From Brasenia schreberi (taxonomy: Eukaryota; Streptophyta; Magnoliopsida; Nymphaeales; Cabombaceae): DNA of 64,000 nt. The notes beneath the pieces are model-generated. The model had not been told where the DNA came from. It made no database searches and saw only the letters and a list, made by a program, of their open reading frames with translations. Position numbers and translations under genes: made by a program. Shown piece after piece: positions 55,198 to 64,000 of the stretch; position 1 is the first letter of the stretch; every line of letters begins with the position of its first letter. The stretch covers positions 3,596,001 to 3,660,000 of the forward strand of contig JAYKKT010000076.1 of assembly GCA_036023115.1 (NCBI GenBank), given 5' to 3'.

Positions 55198-55215
55198 GTC
55201 CCACCGGGCGTGCCA
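55198..55215 (-). other. E1 primer-binding site
   Basis: Plus-strand GTCCCACCGGGCGTGCCA, i.e. the 3' end of a tRNA including CCA, 4 bp (AATC) from the LTR. Binding site in sense: TGGCACGCCCGGTGGGAC. I could not assign the tRNA with confidence. Confidence 0.8.
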
Positions 55216-55302
55216 AATCTATAGAGAAAAATCTTCATCTCCGGGTTCTTAGGCCTGAAGCGAATCTTTTCATGCTTACGTCGCTTAAAAAGGGCGTGTC
55301 AA

Positions 55303-55421
55303 CTAGCTTCCTCAAACTAGCGAAGTAATTTTTGAAAATATCTGACTTTTGGGGCGACTGTGGACAAGTGGGTTCTTTTCGTCATAGACTTTCTTGCACC
55401 GGCGTGCAAGGGTCAGTCTAT
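55303..55421 (-). other. U5 hairpins, E1 right copy
   Basis: H2 outer stem is ATAGAC (55384) with GTCTAT (55416-55421), where the partner LTR has CAGAC/GTCTG: both sides changed within one element. Inner CTTGC/GCAAG kept. H1 at 55303-55320 as in the left LTR. Confidence 0.55.
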
Positions 55422-56113
55422 ATGCTTTAGGAAAAACTCGATTTTAAACAAACACGACTCTTTTGAAAACTTGAAAGTGTTTTATCGATTGGTTTTGTCA
55501 AAATTGCAACTTTTATGCATGGGATCTATGCGTTCCTACGTCTCTCGGGTTTTAGCCAATTTTGGCGTGTAGTCGTGTGCATCCAGTGCTCGATTTTGGG
55601 CAAGTTCTACACGATTTGATCAATCTAGTTTGATGCAAATATGCTCCCTATCTCGAGTGTGGCGGATATGCAATGCAAACTCACACAACTTGAAGGGAAA
55701 ACCCGGAATTTAAAGACATAGCAGAAGGGAAATAGCAGAAAGGGAAATATGGCTATATCTTAGATGCGGAAGGGAAAATATATATAGCTATATCTTAAGA
55801 GCGAGAAGGCTCAATGAGAGTGAGTGCTTTGAGTGTATAAATTGAAAGGCAACTCACACGACTTGAACCTTAAAAACCTAGCTAAAAAGGGAAATACGTA
55901 TATATATGTAAGAGCAGAAAGGCTCAATGTGAGTGAGTGCTTTGAGTGTATAAAATGAAAGACAACTCACACGACTTGAACCTTAAAACCCAGCTGAATG
56001 TATATAAATAGAGCTATATCCTATGGGCTCTTGAGGCCCGTTTTGTGTGCAAAAGGTGTGCAGATAAGAGCGGAAAGGCTCGAGTGTACGTGTGTGATTC
56101 GTGTTTTAAACCA

Positions 56114-56156
56114 TAATATTACATCTCGGGGGGAGACTACACTCCATTATTACAAC
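56114..56156 (-). promoter_or_regulatory. Candidate LTR polyadenylation block (E1 right)
   Basis: AATATTACA, GGGGGGAG...CTCC, ATTATTACAACCCC. Confidence 0.45.
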
Positions 56157-57302
56157 CCCATATCGAATTTAATTAAACTTGAAACAATGTAAAAGATCAC
56201 GTCGTCTGCTTGGGCTTTCTTTATCAATGGGATCCGACCTTGGATATAACCGTTGGATGGACCTCTCGTTGTTAACCGATCCGATGCGTGGAGTTTTGGT
56301 CCTAGTTTCACTATCTAGGCTATGTCGACACACAAAGGTTCTATGGTTTTGGGTGGGATTCGAGCAAGCTTTAAGAAGGTGTAGGAGATCTAAGGCCAGC
56401 TCTAAGGTGAAGGGCTTAGGTAGGGCTTTAGTCCAAGTCCTAAGGTGATACTCGACCAGCTAGGGTCCGAGTTAGGTGAGGGTCCTAAAGGAATGCTCGG
56501 CCAAGTGGTGGCCGAGCTCGTTTGGTGTTTTGGGGTTGATCCTAGGCAAAGTCCTAAGGAAAGGGCTAAAGGAAAATGGCTCGGCCAAGGGTGGCCGAGC
56601 TGATCAACTTGGGTTTAGTTTAGGTTGGGCTTTGGGGGACCTAATAGGACAGACCTAGGGTGAGCTCGGCCAGCTATTGGCCGAGCTTGGTATGGGCTTG
56701 GGTGGAGACAATCTTGGGTAGAACTAGGCTCGATCTTAGCAAGATTCGGCCAACTCTTAGTTGGTTGAAAGTTGCTAGATTTTATCAACGGTATTGGGTG
56801 GTTTAGAGGGTTAGGATTTAGATACTAAATGAGGCTGATCTAGGGTGGGCTCGGCCAGCCAATGGCCGAGCTTGGACTGGTATTAGGTGGGGACGGATTT
56901 GGGTGAAACTAGGGTAGCTTTTTAGTGAAGTTCGGCCAACTTCTTGGCTGGACTTTGCTGGATTTTTAAGAGGTGGTATGGGGTGGTTTAGAAAGGCTAG
57001 AAGAGAGCGGTTTAGGTGGGTTCTAGGGACTCACCTTGGCCACGGTTTTGATAGGTTTCCACGCAGCAAGTCTTCACAAAGATTGGGCCATCCAAGGCTG
57101 CCAGATCCACTTGAGCAGCAACCTTTCATTCTGCGTGAAATGGAGAGGCCATCTTGCCCACAACATGAGCCCACGTTTTACAAAAAGCAAAGGGGGAAAG
57201 CCAGCCCCCTTTGTTGACCTTTCCCCTCTCTCTCTCTCTCTCCTTCCCAAGTGAAAATGTGAAAAGAAAATCCAGCCTCTCGTGAATCAGCCCCTCACGT
57301 CC

Positions 57303-57310
57303 TTTTATAG
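57303..57310 (-). promoter_or_regulatory. TATA box of E1 5' LTR
   Basis: Sense CTATAAAAGG about 645 bp into the LTR, with a CT-rich (pyrimidine patch) stretch downstream near the expected start; GTGAGT donor-like site about 270 nt downstream. Confidence 0.65.
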
Positions 57311-57954
57311 ATTTCTTATGTGGATATGGATCCTAGATTGATTCTGAAATCCAGATCCAATCCAAGTCTTGTTTGGATCTGGATCTGGATCTTGGGTCTA
57401 GATCTAGATATTTGGATCCAAATTTTTTTTCTTCTTCTCTCCTTCTTGGCGTTTTGAGTCGGACGCTTCGTGCGGGCCTTGAGTTTATCAACGATCCGTC
57501 TTAAGCGGGGGTTTTCCCCATTTCATCGTCCGAGCTCCTTCTTCGCCTTTTCGGACTCTGTTTCGACTGATTTTTGTTGTTTTTCACTTGGATTGTTCGT
57601 GATTTCAGGGGCACTATTGGCTGGGCCTCCGATGCTTTCAGCTTGAAGTCCATTTGCGGCCTGGGCTCCTCTTTTGTCTTTGAATTTGGCTTTTCGTCAG
57701 GCTGGGCTTGCTCTTTGAATTTTCTGAATTTCTGTTGCAACTGCTTTGGGCCAGGCTTTACCTGTTCATCTGGGCTTTTGCAAAAATAGGACTTTCATCC
57801 ATTTTCAAGAATGTATGTTCCGACAGGATTGTAAAACGGAGGTTTGAAGTATTTGAGCTCCTGGGTTTTCAAAAATTCCAATTTTGGCTTTCTGAGCTCA
57901 TTTTCGAACCAGGCATTTGTTTTTGCAAAATTTTTGGAATTTGGGGTGTTTACA

Positions 57955-58136
57955 GAAGGCTTTAAAAACAAAGGAGGATATACTTACAGATTTTTGCCTC
58001 CATTCGGCCGAAATTCCAAGAGTGGAATCCGGCAAGCCCTTCTTCTTCTTTTCTTCAACTCTCACACTCTCTCAAGCCTATTTCTTCCCTCTTTTTCCCC
58101 TCTCTTTCCCTTCACTTGCAGCTCACGGTTCTCTCC
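57955..58136 (-). repeat. E3 LTR continuation (after E1)
   Basis: 57955-57959 is the E1 duplication. 57960-58136 continues the E3 LTR: in sense the donor-like GTAAGTA at about 57983-57989 and a pyrimidine/purine-rich stretch (58035-58115). E4 interrupts at 58137; TCTCC (58132-58136) would be its duplication. Confidence 0.6.
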
Positions 58137-58230
58137 TGTACACGCAGAAAATCTCCGCCTCCCGGTTTCTTAGGCCTAGAGCGAACCTTTTCGTGTGTCT
58201 AAGTCCTATTTAAATAAACATGGCGTGCCA

Positions 58231-58350
58231 GCTAGCTTACCTAAGCTAGCGAAGATATATTCTAGAACCTGACTTCTAACGTGGCGACTGTGAGCGAGCA
58301 AGCTCTTGTCGTCGCAGACCTTCTTGCACTGATGCGCAAGGGTCAATCTG
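58231..58350 (-). other. U5 hairpins, E4 copy
   Basis: H1 GCTAGCTTA-CC-TAAGCTAGC (58231-58250). H2 CAGAC (58315) with ATCTG (58346), one mismatch; inner CTTGC/GCAAG intact. Confidence 0.6.
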
Positions 58351-58789
58351 TACGCTTTTAAAAATCAAGATTTTGGATATAAGGACCTACGAAAGCGGTT
58401 CAAGGTCTTTTGATTCGGGTCTTGTTTGTACGATTTTCAGATTTTAGATCACGTGGATTTGCACGTGCCTAAGTCTTTCTTTTTATCCCTTTATGGGCCA
58501 CCTAGGTGTGTGTTATGAACACTCCACTAAATGTGGCGACTTTGAGCGGGAGTATGGGGTTTGCTTTGATGCAATATGCGTCCTAACTCGTGGTATGGCA
58601 TATATGCAATGCAAACTCACGCTACTCCAAAGGGAAAACCCGAATTTAAAGACAATACCGAAGGGAAATGACTTCAAATGTAAATGCCGAAGGGAAATGA
58701 CTTGTAATGTAAATGCCGAAGGGAAATTGCCGAAGGGAAATTGTCGAAGGGAAATACGTATATAATGTATATATGGGCCCTTACTCGGG

Positions 58790-59165
58790 TCTTGCAAATA
58801 AGAGCGAAGGCTCAATGTGTGTGTGCTTGAATTGAAATACTACACACACGACATGAAATGAAACCCAAATATAACTTGCAATATGGCCTTAACTAAGGTC
58901 TTGGGAATAAGAGCGAAAGCTCAATGTGTGTGAGTGCTTGAATTGAAGTACTACGCACACAACATGAAATTAAACCCAAATATAAATTGCAGTATGGCCT
59001 TAACTAAGCTCTTGGGAATAAGAGCGAAAGCTCAATGTGTGTGAGTGCTTGAATTGAAGTACTACGCACACAACATGAAATAAACCCAAGGATAGTATAA
59101 CACGGCCCTTACTTGGGTCTTACAAATAAGAGCGAAGGCTCAATGTGTGTGCGTGCTTGAATTGA
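58790..59165 (-). repeat. Tandem repeats in E4 LTR
   Basis: Four units AAGAGCGAA(A/G)GCTCAATGTGTG with TGCTTGAATTGAA, spaced about 105-115 bp. Confidence 0.85.
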
Positions 59166-59310
59166 AAGACAACACACCCAACTTAAGCAAAACCCTACGT
59201 AATTTAAAGTATATACATAAATTTATATATAAAGGGTTGATTAGGCCTGTGTGTGTTCAAAATCGTGCACGACTAAGAGAGTGCACGTGTGGGTGGGTGT
59301 GCCAAGCCAC

Positions 59311-59350
59311 GTTTTTACAAGCGGGGGGAGACTATGCTCCGTTATTACAA
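59311..59350 (-). promoter_or_regulatory. Candidate LTR polyadenylation block (E4)
   Basis: GTTTTTACAA (59311) and GTTATTACAA (59341), 30 bp apart, GGAG/CTCC between. Confidence 0.48.
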
Positions 59351-60369
59351 CCCCGTATCAAATTTAATTTAAGCAAGTCTACAACTAAGGACCAAGTTAG
59401 GCACTTACTTATAGCTGGTCCGGAGGTGACTTGCTTGAGCGTAGGCTTGGCTTCACCTTGGGCTGCAAGAGGGAGCTCCTCGGAGTTGAACGGCAAGGGG
59501 AAGTGCTGGCCGGGTGCCTTGGGTGCGCGGGAAGGGTGCCTTGAAGGTGGCCGGCTGCTAGAAAGGGGCTGCCTTGGTGCTTTGGGTTAAGGTGACTAAG
59601 GAGGGTCACTAAGGGAGGGTGTAGTGTTAGGAAAGGTGGCGCTAAGTGGGAGCCTAAGGGAGTGTATGGCTGGCCGAGTGGGTTTGGTACAATCAGTTGG
59701 AGTGGCCAACTAAGGGGAGCTTGGTGGTGGCAGGCTGCTAGGGTGGCTAGGGATATTATGGATGAGAAGGGAGCTAGCTAGGGTGTGGTGTAAGGTAGAG
59801 TTAAGGGCTGGTGAAAAGGGGTATGGGCAGGTCCTAGGGAACCAAGTGGGGTGGCCGGGTGTTACTAGGGGAAGTGGTTCAAGGCGGGTGATGTAAGGTG
59901 GAGGTTTGGCCGAATGGGTGAGGATGGCTGGTGGTTGTGATGGGATGATGTGGTGGCTGTATGGGTGGTTGAGAGTGGAGGGGGAGTGAAGAGGAGGTGG
60001 AGCTAAGTGTAGGGTACTAACCGAAAGGGGAAGGAGTTGGCGGATGGAAGAAGGGCAGCCGGGTGACTTGGATGCGCAGGATTCAGCCGGGAGGTGGTGG
60101 CGACGGGGAGCTAGCCGGGTGGAAGTGGTGGTGTAGGAGGAGCTTGGTGGTGGGTAGTGGTGGTGCAGGTGGAAGGCTTGGCTGGGAGGTTGGCCAAGGT
60201 CGGTTGGGCCAAGGTGGGCTGGAAGAGATTGAAAAACCCGCCCCTTAGGGGGGGGTTTATATAGGGTTGGAGATGGCGGTTGGGGCTGGTTTTGAGGAGG
60301 TGGTAAGGTGGTTTAGGTAGTGGTGGTGTGGTGATAAGGTGGGCTGGTTTTGGGGAGGGGCTAGATATT

Positions 60370-60640
60370 TTAATACAAGGGGTTTTAGGGTTTAGCTAGG
60401 TGGGTTGGTTTTGGGTGAGGTTTCGTGAGGTGGGTTAGGTGATTAGGCTAGGATTAGGTTAGGTTTAAGGGAATTAAGCTAGGTTTAGGGGAGGATTAGG
60501 GAAGTGGGTTAGGTGATTAGGTTGGGATTAGGCCGGGATTAGGGAAGTGGGCTAGGTGATTAGGCTAGGTTTAGGATGGGATTAGGGTAAAAGGCTCGGA
60601 TTAGGGGTTTTTGGTTAGGATTGGGTTAGGAAGCTCCCTT
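60370..60640 (-). repeat. Degenerate telomere-like tract in E4 LTR
   Basis: GGATTAGGG, GGTTTAGGG and TTAGGTGATTAGG units as in S3 and S6, upstream in sense of the TATA at 60256. Confidence 0.7.
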
Positions 60641-61427
60641 TGCATAACCCATAGACCTTGTTGCATCATGTTGGTGCAGCCCTAGGTTAGGTTTTGGCTA
60701 ATACAAGCTTAAACCCATGCTAATTAGGCTAACCCACATGATTAACCCCAAACTTGACACACAAGTCAAGCTTAATTACAATCACTCCCTAATCTTATCC
60801 TCCCCCACTCTCTCTCATGCCCATAATCTCGCGTGAATTTCAAGTGGGCCCCACCTCCATTTATGAGAAGGTGATGTGGGCCATGGATGTGGATATTGGA
60901 TTGGATCTCTAGATCCAAATCCAAATCCAAATCCAAATCCACACATAGGTTTGGATTGGGATCTGGATATATATGGTCCAGATCCAATCCAAACTGAATT
61001 CTGACTCCTTCAGGCTGTGTTCGAAACGAACGGTTTGTGCGGGGTCTGACAGCATCAGTACTCCGTCTGCGTTGGGTCTTCGCCAACATGATCGTCCGCT
61101 TCTGTTTTCGCCTTCCGAAGCTGATTTCAAGTGATGTCTGATTATAACAGGGTCTTGGACGTTCGAGATCCTGGGGGTGGATTCAATACGAGAGTTGCTA
61201 TGTCGGGCTCTCTTTAGCTCTTCTGGTCCTGTCTTGATCAGGTCAAGCTTGCTTTGTGGGGTTTCAAAACATATTTTAACAGTTTTTAAAACATATTATA
61301 CATATTTAAAACCTATGTAAGTTCAAAACATCTATACGGGGTTGCCTGGAAGGCTATGGCCCTTTGGGGCTGCTTTTACAAAACCAGGTTTTATTTGAGA
61401 AATTCATGGGATTTCGGGGTGTTTACA

Positions 61428-61440
61428 GATGCCCCTCTTT
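61428..61440 (-). other. E4 polypurine tract
   Basis: Sense AAAGAGGGGCATC next to the LTR start, identical to E1 and E2. Confidence 0.85.
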
Positions 61441-61649
61441 GGCCTTGTCCAAATCGATTTGGATAAGGGCAAAGATGACAAACACCCCTTTCAATGTCTC
61501 CCTAGGTCTAACCACGAAGAATATGGGATCGTCCCAATCTTTAGCAAAATCTCAGTTTAGAACCCTCGTAGGAGGAGATATCTTGCCAAAGGGATATGTA
61601 TGGAATCTGGTTCTAAAATGGGATCATGTTTATGCAAGTACCATGCGTG
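61441..61649 (-). other. E4 3' untranslated region (start)
   Basis: Aligns with E2 23361-23570 (GGATAATGGC/GGATAAGGGC, GATCGTCCCA, GGAGGAGATAT). Ends at S7; GCGTG (61645-61649) would be its duplication. Confidence 0.75.
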
Positions 61650-63543
61650 TGTAAACACCCCGAAATCTCACGAATTTCTAAAATCCATCTGGTTTTGTAA
61701 AAGCAGCCCCAAAGGGCTATTTTGAGTCTGGAAACCCAGGAGCCTTCTAGGCAACCCTGTACATATGTTTTGAACTCTATATTTCGAAAACATACAATAT
61801 GGCTTTTAAAACCTTTTTTAAACATGTTTTGAAACCCCGAAGCAGCTTGGCCTAATCCAGACAGGACTAGGAGAGCTAAGGAGAGCCCGGAATCGGAGCA
61901 CATGTCGAGCCCGGCACAGCAACTCTCGTTGAAATCCACACCCTCAGGATCTCGAACGTCCAAGACCCTGTTATCATCAAAACATTGTTTGAAGTCATCT
62001 CCGGAAGGCGAAAACAGAGGCGAACGATCATGTTGGCGAAGACCCAACGCAGACGGAGCACTGATGCTGTCAGGCCCCGCACAAACCGTTCGTTTCGAAC
62101 ACAGCTCGAAGGAGTCAGAGTTCAGTTTGGATCGGATCTGGACCATATATATCCAGATCCCAATCCAAACCCATGTATGGACTTGGATTTGGATTTGGAT
62201 CCAGAGATCCAATCCAATATCCATATCCATGGCCCACATCACCTTCTCATAAATGGAGGTGGGGCCCACTTGAATTTCACGTGAGATTATGGGCATGAGA
62301 GAGAGTAGGGGTGGATAAGATCAAGTATGTGTTGTAATTAAGCTGGACTTGTGTGTCAAGTTTGGGGTTAATCATGTGGGTTAGCCTATTTAAGTGGGTT
62401 TAAGCTTGTAATTAGCCAAAACCTGACCTAGGGCTGCACCAACATGATGTGGTTAAAGTCCGTGCAAAGGGAGCTCCTTCACCTAAACCTAACCAAAACC
62501 CCCTAATCCTAGCCTTTTACCCTAATCCCGTCCTAAACCTAGCCTAATCACCTAGCCCACTTCCCTAATCCCGGCCTAATCCCAACCTAATCACCTAACC
62601 CACTTCCCTAATCCTTCCCTAAACCTAAGTTAATTTCCCTAAACCTAGCCTAATCCTAGACTAATCACCTAACCTAGCTCACTAAACCTCACCCTAGAAC
62701 CAACCCACCTAACTAAACCCTAAACCTCTAAACCACCCCTAGCCCACAACCTACCCAAACCACTTGTATTTAAAATATTTGGCCCTACCCTTTCCAGCCC
62801 ACCTTATCATCATACCACCCTACCTAAACCACCTAACCACTACCCCAAACCCAGCCCTAATCGACCTAGCCCAACCCTATATAACCCCCCCCCCTTTGGG
62901 GGCGGGTTTCATCACCTAGCAGCCCCACCTTCCCAGCCGGGTCCTCCACTTCCCCAGCTCAGCCGAATCCTCACCTGCTCCACATCCCGCCACCACCTGC
63001 TCCACATCCCGCCACCACCTACACCATTACCTTCCAGCCGAGCGCCACCACCACCACCATCATCCGGCTGACTCCTTACTACCCGCCACCCTCTCTTCAC
63101 TCGGTAAGTACCCTACATCCTATCTTACTACTTCTTCACTCCCTCTCCACTCTCAGCCGCCTAATCCACTCCCAGGTGCTAACACCAGCCCTTCCACTTG
63201 CTGCCACCAGCCCCACTCAACCAAACCCGTAGCCACCCTAACTACCCGCCACCACCTAGAGACCTTAGCTTCATTCGGCCACCCTATCCGACTCCCTAAA
63301 ACCTGCCCATATCACCCCAATACACCTACTACACCCACTACCACCTGGCCCCATCTCCTAGCTAGTTCCCCTACCTTACATCACTCCTAGCCATCCTAAC
63401 TACCCGCCACCACCAAGTCCTCCTAGTCGGTCACTCCAACCGACTGACACTTCACTCGGCCACCATAGCAAGGCCAAGCCCACGCTCAAGCAAGGCTTCT
63501 TTGGACCAGCTATTAGTAAGTGCCTAACTCGCTCTTTAGTTGT
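61650..63543 (+). mobile_element. S7: LTR of S2 family, interrupted by S8
   Basis: Begins TGTAAACACCCCGAAATC. Has the GGATCC tract (62155-62220), telomere-like tract (62470-62760), TATA TATATAA (62878-62884), GTAAGT (63104 and 63516). S8 begins at 63544, 22 bp past the second donor motif. The rest lies outside, so solo or full status is unknown. Confidence 0.85.
62470..62760 (+). repeat. Degenerate telomere-like tract in S7
   Basis: CCTAAACCTAACC, CCCTAATCCCGTCC, CCTAATCACCTAACC and CCCTAAACC units. Confidence 0.72.
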
Positions 63544-64000
63544 TGTAGACACCGAAAATTTTCACTTGCGGGTTCTTAGGCCTGAAGTGAACCTTTTCGC
63601 AATCTACTTCGCTTTATGGGCGTGCCAGCTAGTTTACTTTAACTAGCAAAGTATGTTTTGAAAACAATCTGACTTTTGAAAGGCGATTGTAGGCAAGCGG
63701 GATTTTTACGTCGCAGACCTTCTTGCACCGATGCGCAAGGGTCAGTCTGTACGCTTAGAGACTTCGTTTTGAAACAAGTTTAACTCAAAATATTTTGAAT
63801 GAAGAAGTGTTTTAAAACCTTTTGAAAACCATGCATTTGGGCGATTTTGACTTTGTAAGGGTTGGACGACCCTAAGTCTTGCACGATTTGATTCGGGTTT
63901 GTACGATTCTCAGATTTTAGATCACGTGGATTTGCACGTGCCTAAGTCTTTCTTTTTATCCCTTTATGGGCCACCTAGCTGTGTGTTATGAACACTCCAC
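63544..64000 (-). mobile_element. S8: LTR start, continues past window
   Basis: TGTAGACACCG at 63544 after GTTGT (63539-63543, presumed duplication). Matches the reverse complement of the atypical U5 end of S4 (19080-19516). Minus orientation. Only 457 bp visible. Confidence 0.8.
63628..63750 (-). other. U5 covarying hairpins, S8 copy
   Basis: H1 GCTAGTT/AACTAGC (63628-63647). H2 CAGAC (63715) with GTCTG (63746), inner CTTGC/GCAAG. Confidence 0.6.

Larger units (their letters stand above)
44460..57954 (-). mobile_element. E1: most intact Tat-lineage Ty3/gypsy retrotransposon (13.5 kb)
   Basis: Perfect 5-bp duplication GAAGG (44455-44459, 57955-57959). LTRs 44460-47207 and 55220-57954, nearly identical by eye. 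PBS 55198-55215, PPT 47208-47220. Minus-strand order: gag-protease (55063-52711), G-patch linker (52710-52195), spacer, pol with RT, degenerate RNase H, second RNase H and integrase (about 51985-48385), 3' untranslated region. Damage is light: three stops in gag, one homopolymer frameshift in protease, one stop in pol. It inserted into the LTR of E3. Confidence 0.96.
55220..57954 (-). repeat. E1 right (5') LTR, 2.74 kb
   Basis: Starts TATAGAGAAA (TGTAGAAACG in the partner) and ends GGTGTTTACA. Compared with the left LTR it lacks 16 bp at about 56199 that include the second GTAAGTG motif, and has a small insertion in the GGATCT tract (57378-57405). Other landmarks match: GTGAGT 57029-57034, CT repeat 57226-57242. 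Confidence 0.95.
15764..58136 (-). mobile_element. E3: old, decayed Tat element hosting S4, E2, E1 and E4
   Basis: Own sequence is the sum of 15764-16232, 19522-20232, 40071-44459 and 57960-58136. The left edge TGTAGACATG (15764) matches the right LTR start at 43248. Internal order on the minus strand is gag N-terminus (43133), G-patch segment, pre-RT, RT/RNase H remnants, integrase remnants. Continuity across E2 is shown because the RNase H text stops at 20232 and resumes after the AATCT duplication at 40071. Most of gag, the RT core and most of the integrase are deleted. The right LTR is interrupted by E4, so the far edge is outside the window. That 15764 and 43248 belong to one element is likely but not certain, since the two LTR pieces are quite diverged. 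Confidence 0.65.
58137..61427 (-). repeat. E4 left (3') LTR, 3.29 kb
   Basis: In sense: GGATTT-rich palindromic tract (60900-60980), CATAAATG motif (60863), telomere-like tract (60370-60640), TATA TATATAAA (60256-60263), donor-like ACTAAC (60016) and ACTTAC (59403), polyadenylation-like block, hairpin repeats (58790-59165) and U5 hairpins. Related to S3/S6 but diverged. Confidence 0.88.
58137..64000 (-). mobile_element. E4: Tat element, 3' LTR and start of internal region only
   Basis: Left edge TGTACACGCAG at 58137, LTR end GGTGTTTACA at 61427, then the PPT and 3' untranslated sequence matching E1/E2 to 61649, where S7 inserted. The coding part and 5' LTR lie beyond the window, so it is a full element or a fragment, not a solo LTR. 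Confidence 0.8.

Noticed and set aside
55198..55215. A tRNA gene or tRNA-derived SINE head.
   Set aside because: Only 18-25 bp of tRNA 3' end, always 4 bp from an LTR: a primer-binding site.

Overview
This is plant nuclear DNA made almost entirely of nested LTR retrotransposons; I found no host gene, rRNA, tRNA gene or CRISPR. The coding remnants show a Ty3/gypsy gag-protease-RT-RNaseH-integrase order, a G-patch-like segment between protease and RT, a degenerate first RNase H followed by a second (archaeal-type) RNase H, and LTRs of 2.7-3.6 kb. These features place the elements in the Tat (Ogre/Retand-like) lineage. A tiny Au-SINE-like tail at 15573-15618 fits an angiosperm. The species cannot be named from this window, but deep nesting suggests heterochromatin of a large genome.

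Layout (names are mine; the strand is that of the element). E0 (1-13350, -) is a truncated element carrying two solo LTRs: S1 (2587-8894, -), itself split by S2 (3029-6290, +), and S3 (9538-13104, -). 13351-15763 is older sequence: a fragment of a plus-strand Tat internal region, a non-Tat promoter-like segment with 63-bp repeats and a TATA box, and the SINE fragment. E3 (15764 to beyond 58136, -) is a very decayed element that hosts S4 (16233-19516, +), E2 (20233-40065, -), E1 (44460-57954, -) and E4 (58137 to the window end, -). E2 carries solo LTRs S5 (28762-32090, +) and S6 (35064-38379, -). E4 carries S7 (61650-63543 in this window, +), which is itself entered by S8 (63544 to the end, -). 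Nine insertions have both edges visible or inferable, and eight of these have 5-bp target-site duplications that are perfect or differ at one base.

E1 is the best-preserved element: two LTRs, perfect GAAGG duplication, primer-binding site, polypurine tract, and gag-pro and pol frames broken by only a few point stops and one homopolymer frameshift. E2 has the same plan but has lost the RT YxDD motif and the gag zinc knuckle. No element here looks able to make all of its own proteins.

The most interesting signal is non-coding. Every LTR, including diverged families, follows one architecture: a U3 palindrome rich in GGATCC, a TATA box, often a degenerate telomere-like CCTAAAC tract and a second TATA box, two GTAAGT-type splice-donor motifs, a block with TTGTAATAAC twice around a GGAG/CTCC hairpin (candidate polyadenylation signal), tandem repeats carrying GAGC/GCTC hairpins, a pair of CACGTG boxes, and near the U5 end two hairpins whose stems change in a compensatory way between families. 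This covarying U5 structure is my main candidate for something undescribed. All family assignments come from motif recognition and comparison of copies inside the window, not from database searches.
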